Source: Shimia sp. R9_2 (GTDB taxonomy: Bacteria; Pseudomonadota; Alphaproteobacteria; Rhodobacterales; Rhodobacteraceae). From it: a stretch of 64,000 bases of DNA. The stretch covers positions 1 through 64,000 of the forward strand of contig NZ_JAGHRO010000008.1 of assembly GCF_017743735.1 (NCBI RefSeq). The letters run 5' to 3'. The notes beneath the pieces were generated by a model, which was not told where the DNA came from, did no database searches, and saw only the letters and a program-made list of their open reading frames with translations. The position numbers were made by a program, and so were the translations under genes. Position 1 is the first letter of the stretch, and each line of letters starts with the position of its first letter. Below, piece by piece: positions 1-8,414 of this stretch.

Positions 1-383
1 GAAAAACTTCCTAGCGCAACCCGCTGATACTGCTCAATATTTCCAGAACTTCCCAACCCAGAGCCTCGCTCCCTGCCAGTCCGTCCCGCCGTTGTGCGCC
101 TCAGCGCCGCCGGTGAAGGGGGTTCTAGTGCTGGTACGGATGAGTCGCAAGCGCTTTTTGACAGGAAAATGAAAAAAACTGCCCCGCTGCATGTTTTTTT
201 CGCAAAAGCCCTATTTTTAAAGGGTTTGGGGAAGTGAAAAAATTGGAGCAGCAGCCTTTGACGCTGAGAACGGGGCTTTCTCGAAGCTGAAACCGCCCGT
301 TTTGCCTTGTAAAACCATCACACCCGTCGACTCGCCCTGCCCGAGACGTGAAAAAGGGGCGCATCATGCGCCCCTTGATATGT
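1..383. other. Left-edge stretch without a recognised gene
   Basis: No credible coding region is seen. Short open frames here lack ribosome binding sites and family features. The stretch contains a GC-rich segment near 90-130 with a small gcgcct/agcgc dyad, a purine-rich segment near 160-240, and a small dyad around 208-228. The 3' end holds the terminator of the Kdo transferase operon, listed separately. The GC-rich part could be the end of an RNA or a repeat, but I cannot identify it. Confidence 0.4.
354..376 (-). terminator. Intrinsic terminator of the Kdo transferase operon
   Basis: A perfect GGGGCGCA/TGCGCCCC-type stem with a very short loop is followed on the minus strand by a run of T. 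It begins a few bases after the stop of the downstream Kdo transferase, as expected for a Rho-independent terminator. Confidence 0.85.
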
Positions 384-1721
384 TCAGTCAGACTTTTTGC
401 TTTGTGAGATCAACACCTGATCCATCGCCTGCAATGTACGCTCACTGGCGCCACGGTGTTCGGCCATGAATATCGCGGCCTCTTTGAGCGGGGCCTCTCT
501 TGGGGGCCAGAGCGCAGCCGCCATCGCTTCCGGTGTGTCAAAGCTTTTGGCCACACCAGCCGCTTCGGCCTCCGCAAAGGGGAATTCGATGGGCCAGGTT
601 TCCGGGCCTGTGATCGGAGGTTTGCCAACTGCTAGCGGCTCAATGATGTTATGCGCGCCTGCCGGAGTGAAGCCGCCGCCCACGATGACCTGATCGGCCA
701 GACCGAGATAGAAGTACATTTCGCCAAAGCTGTCGCCCAGCAGGACATCGGGCATATCCGCCAAGGCCTCTCCAAATACAGCCAGCCCCGCTGTGCCTGC
801 CTCAGCCACCTGACTGCGCGCGCGGACAGAAAGCCCTGCGTCTTGCAGCATCCGGCCAACCGCCTCAAAGCGTTCGGCCGCACGTGGCACATAGACAAAG
901 AGCGGCGCCGGGGCGCTGTCATTGGCGGCAGCGGCGCGCAACGACAGGATCATATCCCGGAAGATCTCTTCTTCGCCCGTGACGCCTGATGCAATGGTGA
1001 TCACCTGACGGCCATCCGCGGTGAGCTGAGGACGAACCTGCGCCGCTGCATCAAGCAAGACCTGTGGAATGGGTTGATCAAACCGCAGCTCGCCCGTGAC
1101 CGTGATGTTCTGCACCCCGACAGAGGCAAAGCGCGCGCGCTGGATCTCTGATTTGACAAAGGCACCGGCCACGCTGGCAATCACACGTTGCCGCAAACGC
1201 AGGCCCTTGCCGTCTTTGGCAAAGGCCCCTGACGTATATTGGGAGTTACACAGATAAAGCGGCACACCGGCGCGGCGCGCACTTGCGATCATCGCAGGCC
1301 AGATCTCCACCTCCAGCGTAAGACCAAAGCGCGGGCGGCAAGCCCGGTAAAACCGATGCAGGCACCAGTGCATGTCCAAGGGCACCCACAGCACCGCGAG
1401 ACGACCCTCGGCAATCTCCTTGGCAAACTGGCGCTCACTCTCTTCGCGCCCCGCAGGGGTGAAGTTGGTGAGGATGACCTTATCGCCACGCGCCAGTGCG
1501 AGCCGGATCATACCAAGGGCGGAGCGCACTTCGCCAAGGCTCACCGCATGAAACCAGATCGCATCCTGCGGCAGCGCGCGCACGTAAAAGCCGAAGCGCT
1601 CTTTGACATGGCGCAGATACCGCGGGTCTTTGCGCCCGCGCATATAGAGATAGATCATCAGAAGCGGCAGCAAAGGCACCCAAAGCAGCCGGTAAAACAG
1701 ATTGAAAAGCATCAGGATCAT
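384..1721 (-). CDS. waaA: 3-deoxy-D-manno-octulosonic acid (Kdo) transferase, copy 1
   Basis: WaaA/KdtA family enzyme of 445 residues, which transfers Kdo from CMP-Kdo to lipid A precursors at the inner face of the cytoplasmic membrane. An N-terminal hydrophobic anchor (about 5-27) precedes the glycosyltransferase N-domain signature WFHAVSLGEV at 56-65, in which Glu64 matches the family catalytic base. The C-terminal half carries the nucleotide-sugar binding region, with a GGGFTPAGAHNIIEP-type motif. Its ATG overlaps the stop of the upstream paralogue by 4 bp (ATGA), so the two are translationally coupled. The length fits the family. An intrinsic terminator follows the gene. Two different Kdo transferases in tandem is the notable point. 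Confidence 0.93.
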   Translation of the reverse strand: MILMLFNLFYRLLWVPLLPLLMIYLYMRGRKDPRYLRHVKERFGFYVRALPQDAIWFHAVSLGEVRSALGMIRLALARGDKVILTNFTPAGREESERQFAKEIAEGRLAVLWVPLDMHWCLHRFYRACRPRFGLTLEVEIWPAMIASARRAGVPLYLCNSQYTSGAFAKDGKGLRLRQRVIASVAGAFVKSEIQRARFASVGVQNITVTGELRFDQPIPQVLLDAAAQVRPQLTADGRQVITIASGVTGEEEIFRDMILSLRAAAANDSAPAPLFVYVPRAAERFEAVGRMLQDAGLSVRARSQVAEAGTAGLAVFGEALADMPDVLLGDSFGEMYFYLGLADQVIVGGGFTPAGAHNIIEPLAVGKPPITGPETWPIEFPFAEAEAAGVAKSFDTPEAMAAALWPPREAPLKEAAIFMAEHRGASERTLQAMDQVLISQSKKSD

Positions 1722-3019
1722 GGCGCAGCCCTTAGCAGCGCAAGCAAATCGCGGGCAAGAGGCGTGAGACCTTCGCGTGCGCGCACGACCAAAGCCTCCG
1801 CTTTCTGCCGCACCTGCGCTGCATCTCCGGTCTTGTCCAGATTGGCGAGGACATCGGCAATCTGAACGGCCGCATCAGCCCCCGCGCATTCTGTAGCAAG
1901 ACCCACCTGCGCCAGATCAGCATAGTCTTGTCTGAAATTGCTGGTATTGGCGCCGTGCAAGACCGCGCATCCCTGCCCGATCGCCTCCCAGGGGTTATGC
2001 CCGCCCACATCGCCCGCAGAGCCGCCGACAAAGGCGAGGCCCGCCAGACGGTACCAAAGGCCCAATTCCCCGAATGTGTCTGCCATATAGACCGGATCTG
2101 CCGCCGATGGTGTCGCACCTGTGCTGCGCAGCGTATAAGACAATCCGGCGTCGGCCAGTGCCTCGCCAATCTCTGCGCGGCGGTCAGGCACACGCGGGGC
2201 CAGTATAAGGAGTGCGGAGGGCTCAGCGCGCAAAAGCTCTTGATGCGCCGCAATCACCAGCGCCTCATCCTCTTTATGTGTTGAGGCCGCAACCCAGATT
2301 TTCCGGCCTTCGGTCTGAGCCTTCACAGCGTTCAAGGCCGCCGCATCCACCAAAAGTGGCTCAGCCGCCGGTTTGAGCGATCCCATTTGGCGGGGCGCTT
2401 GCGCCCCCAGATCGCGCAGGCGCGCCACGCTGTCTGCATCCTGTCCGGCGACCAGATCAAACAGCCGCATCAGATCCCCAAATGCAGGGCGAAACCGGGC
2501 GCGGCTTTTGTGGCCCGCTTCCGTGATCCGCGCATTGATATAGGCCAGCGGAATGCCACGGCGCGCTGTGTCGCAAATCGCACCGGGCCAGAGATCTTGC
2601 TCCGACCAGATCGACAGATCCGGTTGCCAGTGATCAAGAAAAGCCGCCACAAACCGGGGGCCGTCCAGTGGCAGAAACTGGTGGATGGTATTGGCCGGAA
2701 GGTTCGCCCCCATCACCTGCCCCGAGCTGCGCGCGGTCGACGTCACCAGGAAAGAGACATTGGGTGCCTGCCGTGTCATCTCCTTAAGCAAGGGACGCAA
2801 GGCCAGCACTTCGCCCAATCCCACCGCATGCAACCAGATCAGCGTGCCTTCGGGGCGCGACACGGAGCTTTGCCCCAGTTTTTCCGGACTGCGTACGGGA
2901 TCATCTTTGCCTTTTGCCACGCGCTTGGCGACCACGCGACGCATCAAGGGCTGCAAGAGTGGGCGCAGCGCAAGGTAGCTGCGCAATTGCCATCCGAGAA
3001 CAAGCGGGTGTTGCGTCAA
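1718..3019 (-). CDS. 3-deoxy-D-manno-octulosonic acid (Kdo) transferase, copy 2
   Basis: A second, divergent WaaA-family glycosyltransferase of about 433 residues. The conserved IWLHAVGLGEV motif near residues 61-71 contains the catalytic-type Glu. The acceptor/donor region shows DTFGELGLWYRLA and GGHNPWEAIGQG, the equivalents of the copy 1 motifs. The open frame runs upstream to an ATG at 3109, but the extra 30 residues are Arg/Gly-rich and unlike a membrane-proximal WaaA N-terminus. A TTG at 3019 has an AGGGA ribosome binding site about 8 nt upstream, so I prefer it; the start stays uncertain. It is the first gene of a two-gene operon with copy 1. One copy may add a different Kdo or core residue; that is inference. 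Confidence 0.85.
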   Translation of the reverse strand: MTQHPLVLGWQLRSYLALRPLLQPLMRRVVAKRVAKGKDDPVRSPEKLGQSSVSRPEGTLIWLHAVGLGEVLALRPLLKEMTRQAPNVSFLVTSTARSSGQVMGANLPANTIHQFLPLDGPRFVAAFLDHWQPDLSIWSEQDLWPGAICDTARRGIPLAYINARITEAGHKSRARFRPAFGDLMRLFDLVAGQDADSVARLRDLGAQAPRQMGSLKPAAEPLLVDAAALNAVKAQTEGRKIWVAASTHKEDEALVIAAHQELLRAEPSALLILAPRVPDRRAEIGEALADAGLSYTLRSTGATPSAADPVYMADTFGELGLWYRLAGLAFVGGSAGDVGGHNPWEAIGQGCAVLHGANTSNFRQDYADLAQVGLATECAGADAAVQIADVLANLDKTGDAAQVRQKAEALVVRAREGLTPLARDLLALLRAAP

Positions 3020-3494
3020 GAAGAGGTCCCTTTTTGTGCGGCCCGCCCAAGCGCGGCGACAGGCTCCTCTATACACAGATCGGCCCTGTTTGCCACGCCC
3101 CCCAGGCATGCCCAGAGGGTGCGCGCCGGTTCACAGGAGACCGCCTCAGCGCTTTACAGGAAAGACACCGCTCCGGCAGCCTCGTCCCTGATCTCGACAA
3201 TGCCTGCCGGGTTTTCTTCAGAAAAGTCTATGCAAACTATATCTTTATCTTGCCTCAACGGAAGCTTGGACCCATAAATATTGCTAGAGCCGTGTGTCTC
3301 GATAAACTTAAAATACTGTAAAACAATAATTTTTCTCGACAGGTTAGATTGAGCAAAGTTTTCGCCATCCAACGTCACACAACCCTGATGACATCCGGCC
3401 CGCTCAGCGGCGTATGTATATTAAGCCCCCCTTAACGTGCCTCGTGCAGACTCAATAAGCCCCCCTGCGGCCGGACAAAAGGACCGGAATACGA
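3020..3494. other. Divergent intergenic region between Kdo transferase operon and sensor kinase
   Basis: This stretch is visibly AT-richer than its surroundings, especially 3230-3360. It should hold the promoters of the minus-strand Kdo transferase operon and the plus-strand kinase. A short direct repeat, taagcccccct, occurs near 3421 and again near 3455, just upstream of the kinase. A 74-codon minus-strand frame at 3154-3378 starts with GTG and has a poor ribosome binding site; I did not call it. Confidence 0.4.
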
Positions 3495-5942
3495 ATGCAA
3501 CTGACCGCCCATTTGCGTAGGATTTTAACCCCTGTTTTTCGACGCGCCTATCTTCCGTCCTTCGTTGCTGTGCTGGTCGTCTCCTCCTTTGCGCTCTACG
3601 CAGATTATCAAAACAACAAGATTGCCCTTCAGGAACAGCGCAACCTCGCGTCCAGTGAAACCAGCCGCCTGCGGGCACAGATCGAGGGCGAAGTCAGCGC
3701 CCGTATTCAGCTTGTACGCGGCATTGTCGCGGCTTTCTCAGATGACCTGGACATGTCTCAGGAGCGCTACAGCGCCCTGATGAGCCGCATCACAGGCGGC
3801 ACCATGGAATTCATCAACATTGCCGCTGCCCCCGATCTGATCATCAACCGGGTCTATCCTCTGGAGAGCAACCGCCCCGCCCTAGGGTTGAATTACCATG
3901 AGAATGAGGCGCGCAGGCGCGTTGCGTATCAGGTACGAGACACCGGTAAGATGGCCATCGCCGGCCCCCTCGATTTGGTGCAAGGCGGCGTCGGGTTGAT
4001 CGCCCGCTTGCCGGTTTGGGATGAGCGCGGCGGCGAGCGCCGCTTCTGGGGTCTGATCGCCGCCGTGATCGATGCCGAACATCTTTATGAGAGCGCCGGC
4101 CTACGCGATCCCGATCTGACACTGGATATCGCCCTGATCGGCAAGAACGGCAAAGGCGCTGAAGGAGAGCTTTTCTTCGGCAATCCCGAGGTGCTGAACG
4201 ACGACCCCATTTTAATGGACATACAGCTGCCCAATGGCACCTGGCAAATCGCGACCCGCCCGAAAAACGGCTGGATCAAATATGCCGAAGATATGGTGGG
4301 CGTGCGCCTGTTCTTTTTGGGAGCATTGCTGCTTGTCCTCACCCCGACCATTGCCGCCGCGCGCCTGTCAGAGCAGCGCCGCGCGATGATCGTGAAACTG
4401 CAAAAACGCGACGAGGAACTCGAGCGTCTCTCGCTGGTTGCCAAACACGCCTCCGACAGCGTGCTGCTGTCTGATCCAACCGGCAAAATCATCTGGGTGA
4501 ACGACGGCTTCACACGGATGACCGGTTACGCCTTTGACGACGCCGTAGGCCGCCACGCAGGCCAGCTGCTCAACGCCAAAGAAACCGACCCCTACACAAT
4601 CGAAACGATCAAACGCCACCAGAAGCGGGGCGAGCGCTTTCACACCGAAATCCTCAACCGCACCAAATCCGGCAAGCTCATCTGGGTGGACACCAATATC
4701 TTCCCCGTACTGGATGAAGACGGCAAGGTGGTCATGAGCATCGGTATTGAGCGAGAGATCACAGAAACCAAGCGCTATGAAGCCGAACTGGCCGAAGCCA
4801 AACGCGCCGCAGAAACCGCGGATCGCGCGAAATCCGAATTCCTCGCCAATATGAGCCACGAAATCCGCACACCGATGAACGCGATCATCGGCATGTCCGA
4901 ACTGCTCTCAGAATCTCCGCTGTCCAGCGAAGACAAGCAAAATGTGACCACGATCCGCGAGTCCGGCCACGCGCTGCTTAAGATCATCAACGACATTCTG
5001 GATCTCTCCCGTCTTGAGTCCGGCAAACTCGACGTCTGCGAGGTTGATTTTGATCTGCACCGCTGCATCGACAGCGTGGCCGATCTGCTGCGCCACAAGG
5101 CCGAGCAAAAAGGCCTCTTCCTGACGGTTGAATACAAAGAGGGTGTCCCCCAAAAGCTGCGCGCCGATGACGGCCGCCTGCGCCAGATCTTGATGAATCT
5201 GATCGGCAACGCCGTGAAATTCACCAGCGAAGGTGGCGTGCGGGTTGTTGTCAGCCGCCAACCGGGCACCGAATTTGGCATCTCCATTGACGTCATCGAC
5301 ACCGGCATCGGCATCTCACCAGAGCAGGCACGCCATGTCTTTGACCGTTTTTCCCAAGCCGACGCCGCGATCACCCGATCCTTTGGCGGCACCGGTCTTG
5401 GCCTCACCATCTCGACCATGCTCGCGCGGCGTATGGGCGGCGACATTCGCTTGTGTGAAAAATACAAGCAGGGCGCCTGCTTCTCCGCCACCATCATGGG
5501 CAAGGCCCCCATCGGTGAAACAGAAACCGAGGTTGAGCATCTCAAATTCGCGCCGGAGCATCTATATGGCACCCGCATTCTTCTGGCAGAAGACAACAAA
5601 ACCAATCGCCTGCTGATCCGCAAATATCTCGCGGATTACCCACTGGAGTTAGTCGAGGTCGAAAACGGTGTCGAAGCTGTGGAATATTGCAAACTCGACA
5701 GCCCTGATCTGGTGCTGATGGACATGTCGATGCCTGAGCTGGACGGCCTTCAAGCCACGCGCATCATCCGGGAACTGCCGATCAAGCAGCCACCCATTAT
5801 TGCGCTTACGGCCAACGCTTTTGCCAGCGACAAACAGGCCTGTCTTGAGGCGGGGATGGATATGTTCCTGTCAAAACCGATCAACAAGACCCATCTGTTG
5901 CACACGCTTTCAGCACATCTGGAACAACGGCTGGCGTCTTAA
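3495..5942 (+). CDS. Hybrid sensor histidine kinase with CHASE-PAS-HisKA-HATPase-receiver architecture
   Basis: An inner-membrane hybrid kinase of 815 residues. TM1 at about 19-38 and TM2 at about 270-291 bracket a periplasmic CHASE-like sensor domain. A PAS domain (about 310-425) and short coiled coil lead to the dimerisation domain FLANMSHEIRTPMNAI with phospho-acceptor His455. The ATPase has N-box Asn568/Asn572, DTGIGIS at 602-608 and GGTGLGL at 631-637. The C-terminal receiver (about 694-812) has acidic Asp700, phospho-acceptor Asp743 and Lys794. No Hpt domain or output regulator is encoded next to it, so phosphorelay partners must lie elsewhere. The ligand is unknown; CHASE domains sense small extracellular molecules. 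The gene is monocistronic and ends at a bidirectional terminator. Confidence 0.92.
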   Translation: MQLTAHLRRILTPVFRRAYLPSFVAVLVVSSFALYADYQNNKIALQEQRNLASSETSRLRAQIEGEVSARIQLVRGIVAAFSDDLDMSQERYSALMSRITGGTMEFINIAAAPDLIINRVYPLESNRPALGLNYHENEARRRVAYQVRDTGKMAIAGPLDLVQGGVGLIARLPVWDERGGERRFWGLIAAVIDAEHLYESAGLRDPDLTLDIALIGKNGKGAEGELFFGNPEVLNDDPILMDIQLPNGTWQIATRPKNGWIKYAEDMVGVRLFFLGALLLVLTPTIAAARLSEQRRAMIVKLQKRDEELERLSLVAKHASDSVLLSDPTGKIIWVNDGFTRMTGYAFDDAVGRHAGQLLNAKETDPYTIETIKRHQKRGERFHTEILNRTKSGKLIWVDTNIFPVLDEDGKVVMSIGIEREITETKRYEAELAEAKRAAETADRAKSEFLANMSHEIRTPMNAIIGMSELLSESPLSSEDKQNVTTIRESGHALLKIINDILDLSRLESGKLDVCEVDFDLHRCIDSVADLLRHKAEQKGLFLTVEYKEGVPQKLRADDGRLRQILMNLIGNAVKFTSEGGVRVVVSRQPGTEFGISIDVIDTGIGISPEQARHVFDRFSQADAAITRSFGGTGLGLTISTMLARRMGGDIRLCEKYKQGACFSATIMGKAPIGETETEVEHLKFAPEHLYGTRILLAEDNKTNRLLIRKYLADYPLELVEVENGVEAVEYCKLDSPDLVLMDMSMPELDGLQATRIIRELPIKQPPIIALTANAFASDKQACLEAGMDMFLSKPINKTHLLHTLSAHLEQRLAS

Positions 5943-5998
5943 AACCTGCAGTTCCTTTGAAGGCTTTGCGGCGCGCATGGGATAAGCGCCACATCAAA

Positions 5999-6023
5999 AA
6001 GGCCGCGCCTTACAGCGCGGCCT
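5999..6023. terminator. Bidirectional terminator
   Basis: An AAGGCCGCGC/GCGCGGCCTT stem with a 5-6 nt loop lies between the convergent sensor kinase and M20 operon. T-rich sequence follows on the plus strand and an A-run (T on minus) on the other side, so it can serve both. Confidence 0.8.
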
Positions 6024-6032
6024 TCTGTTTGC

Positions 6033-7199
6033 TTAAGCGGCTGGCATCCGCTTCTCAACGATCTCTGCCCACCAGCTACAGCCTGCCGGGATGGCTTCAT
6101 CATTGAAGTTGTATTCCGGATGGTGCACCGCCGCGCCGCCTTCGCCGTTGCCCACAAGGATATAGGCACCGGGGCGCTCTTCCAGCATATAGGCAAAGTC
6201 TTCGCCGCCCATCACCAGCGGGGCTTCCTCACATTGGCCGGAAATGGATTTCGCCACCTCTGCGGCAAATTCGGTCTGCACTTCGGAATTCACCATCACC
6301 GGATAGCCACGGTGATAGGTCACATCCGCTGTACCGCCAAAGGTTCCGGCCATACCTGCGCAAATCGCTTTGATCCGCTGCTCCGCAAGATCGCGCATGT
6401 CTGCGCTCATGGTGCGCACGGTGCCTTTGATCTGCACTTTCTGCGGGATCACGTTGAAGGCTTTGGAGCTGGTTTCGAAGCTGGTGACAGACACCACCAC
6501 TTGTTCCACCGGGTTGGCGTTGCGGCTTGCGATGGTCTGCAGCGCCACCACCGCCTGCGCCGCCATTACGGTTGTGTCCACAGTCTCCTGAGGTTTGGCC
6601 GCGTGACCACCCTTGCCCTCGAAGGTGATGTCAAACTGGTCAGTCGCCGCAAAGAAGGATCCGGGACGGATTGCAAAGCTGCCAAGCGGCATGCCCGGCC
6701 AGTTGTGCATGCCGTAAACTTCCTGGATGCCCCAGCGGTCCATCATACCGTCATCACACATTTCTTTGCCGCCGCCGCCGCCTTCTTCGGCGGGCTGGAA
6801 AATCACAACCACGGTGCCGTCAAAGTTGCGGGTCTCGCTAAGGTATTTGGCCGCGCCAAGCAGCATCGCGGTGTGGCCATCGTGGCCGCAAGCATGCATC
6901 GCGCCCGGCGTCTTGGAGGCATAGTCCAGACCGGTCTGTTCATGGATCGGCAGCGCATCCATATCTGCACGCAGGCCAATCACCTTGCCGGATCCGGTTT
7001 CCTTGCCTTTGATCACACCGACAACGCCGGTGCGGCCAATGCCTGTGACAACCTCATCGCAGCCAAAAGCTTCAAGCTTCTCGGCCACAAGCGCGCTGGT
7101 GCGGTGGGTTTCAAACAGGATTTCCGGGTTTTCATGCAGATCACGTCGCCATGCGGTGATTTCATCATGCAACTCTGCAAAACGGTTCTTGGTTGGCAT
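6033..7199 (-). CDS. M20 family amidohydrolase, paralogue 1
   Basis: Zinc-dependent M20D peptidase/amidohydrolase of 388 residues, of the hippurate hydrolase / N-acyl-amino-acid amidohydrolase type. It cleaves an N-acyl amino acid into acid and amino acid in the cytoplasm. The metal-binding motif MHACGHDGHTAMLL, the catalytic-glutamate motif FQPAEEGGGGGKEM and the C-terminal MGGEDFAYMLEERPGAY are all intact. An intervening dimerisation (lid) domain is present. GAGGAAA precedes the ATG. It is the last gene of three tandem homologues, all beginning MP(I/T)KNRFAE, with 25-26 nt gaps that indicate one operon. The substrate cannot be read from the sequence. Confidence 0.92.
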   Translation of the reverse strand: MPTKNRFAELHDEITAWRRDLHENPEILFETHRTSALVAEKLEAFGCDEVVTGIGRTGVVGVIKGKETGSGKVIGLRADMDALPIHEQTGLDYASKTPGAMHACGHDGHTAMLLGAAKYLSETRNFDGTVVVIFQPAEEGGGGGKEMCDDGMMDRWGIQEVYGMHNWPGMPLGSFAIRPGSFFAATDQFDITFEGKGGHAAKPQETVDTTVMAAQAVVALQTIASRNANPVEQVVVSVTSFETSSKAFNVIPQKVQIKGTVRTMSADMRDLAEQRIKAICAGMAGTFGGTADVTYHRGYPVMVNSEVQTEFAAEVAKSISGQCEEAPLVMGGEDFAYMLEERPGAYILVGNGEGGAAVHHPEYNFNDEAIPAGCSWWAEIVEKRMPAA

Positions 7200-7225
7200 C
7201 TCGTTTCCTCGCTGTAACTCTTGCC

Positions 7226-8389
7226 TTAGGCCGCTGGCATGCGGCGCTCGATCACTTCCGACAGAAAGCTGCTCCCGTAAGGGATCGCATCGTCGTCAAA
7301 ATTATATTCCGGATGGTGCAGGGACGCGCTGTCCCCATTGCCGATCATGATGAAGGCACCGGGCCGGGCCTGCAACATGTAGGAGAAGTCCTCCCCCCCC
7401 ATGCTGATATCCGCGAGATTGCAGCTGCCGGAGATCGCGGTGACCACATCTTCGGCAAAAGCCGCCTGCTCTTCTGCATTGATCGTCGCAGGCGTAATGC
7501 GTTGATAATCCAGCGTAGCATTGCCGCCAAAGCTCTCAGCCACCTGCGCCACGATCTCTTCAATGCGCGCCTGCACCATATCCTGCGTCTGCGGCACAAA
7601 CGTGCGCACCGTGCCCTTCAGCGTGGCGGTGTGCGGGATCACATTATAGACATCGGATCCGGTCTGAAACGACGTCACCGAGACCACCGCGCGCTCCACT
7701 GGATCGACATTGCGACTGACGATGGATTGCAGCGCCATATGCACCTGCGTGCCGATCAATGTCGGATCCACCGTGTCCTGAGGGTGCGCCGCATGGCCGC
7801 CTCTGCCTTCGATATGGATGGTGAAGAAATCCACCGCCGCAAGCAGCGGCCCTTTGCGCACGCCAAACTCTCCCACGGCCATGCCGGGCTGGTTGTGCAT
7901 GCCGTAGACTTCCTGAATGTTCCAACGGTCCATCATGCCGTCTTCAACCATAGCCAAGGCGCCATTGCCGCCTTCTTCGGCGGGCTGAAAGATCAGTGCA
8001 ACAGCACCATCAAAGTTGCGGGTCTCGCTCAGATACTTGGCAGCGCCCAGCAGCATGGCGGTGTGGCCGTCATGTCCGCAGGCATGCATCGCCCCTTCAT
8101 GGGTTGACGCATATTCCAGCCCGGTCTGCTCCTGCATCGGCAGCGCATCCATGTCTGCGCGCAGGCCAATCACCTTGCCGGACGCATTGGTCTTGCCCTT
8201 GATAATGCCCACTACACCCGTACGCCCCACACCGCTGACCACCTCGTCACAGCCAAACTCCCGCAGCTTGTCCGCCACAAGCGCCGCCGTGCGGTGGGTT
8301 TCATAAAGCACCTCGGGATGGGCATGAATGTCACGCCGCCATTCAGTGATCTCGGCATGCAGCTCAGCAAAACGGTTCTTAATAGGCAT
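7226..8389 (-). CDS. M20 family amidohydrolase, paralogue 2
   Basis: The middle member (387 residues) of the three-gene M20D array. Motifs are intact: MHACGHDGHTAMLL, FQPAEEGGNGALAM and MGGEDFSYMLQARPGAF. After the catalytic Glu the GGGG/KEM stretch of its neighbours is replaced by GNGALAM, and ERPGAY becomes ARPGAF, so substrate preference probably differs from the flanking copies; that is inference. An AGGA-type ribosome binding site precedes the ATG. It is cotranscribed with its neighbours by spacing. Confidence 0.92.
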   Translation of the reverse strand: MPIKNRFAELHAEITEWRRDIHAHPEVLYETHRTAALVADKLREFGCDEVVSGVGRTGVVGIIKGKTNASGKVIGLRADMDALPMQEQTGLEYASTHEGAMHACGHDGHTAMLLGAAKYLSETRNFDGAVALIFQPAEEGGNGALAMVEDGMMDRWNIQEVYGMHNQPGMAVGEFGVRKGPLLAAVDFFTIHIEGRGGHAAHPQDTVDPTLIGTQVHMALQSIVSRNVDPVERAVVSVTSFQTGSDVYNVIPHTATLKGTVRTFVPQTQDMVQARIEEIVAQVAESFGGNATLDYQRITPATINAEEQAAFAEDVVTAISGSCNLADISMGGEDFSYMLQARPGAFIMIGNGDSASLHHPEYNFDDDAIPYGSSFLSEVIERRMPAA

Positions 8390-8414
8390 TTGTGTGTAAT
8401 TCCTGATCGGGTCT

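Noticed and set aside
3154-3378. 74-codon minus-strand frame between the Kdo transferase and sensor kinase
   Set aside because: GTG start with poor ribosome binding site, AT-rich intergenic composition, no recognisable family. Kept as possible but not called.
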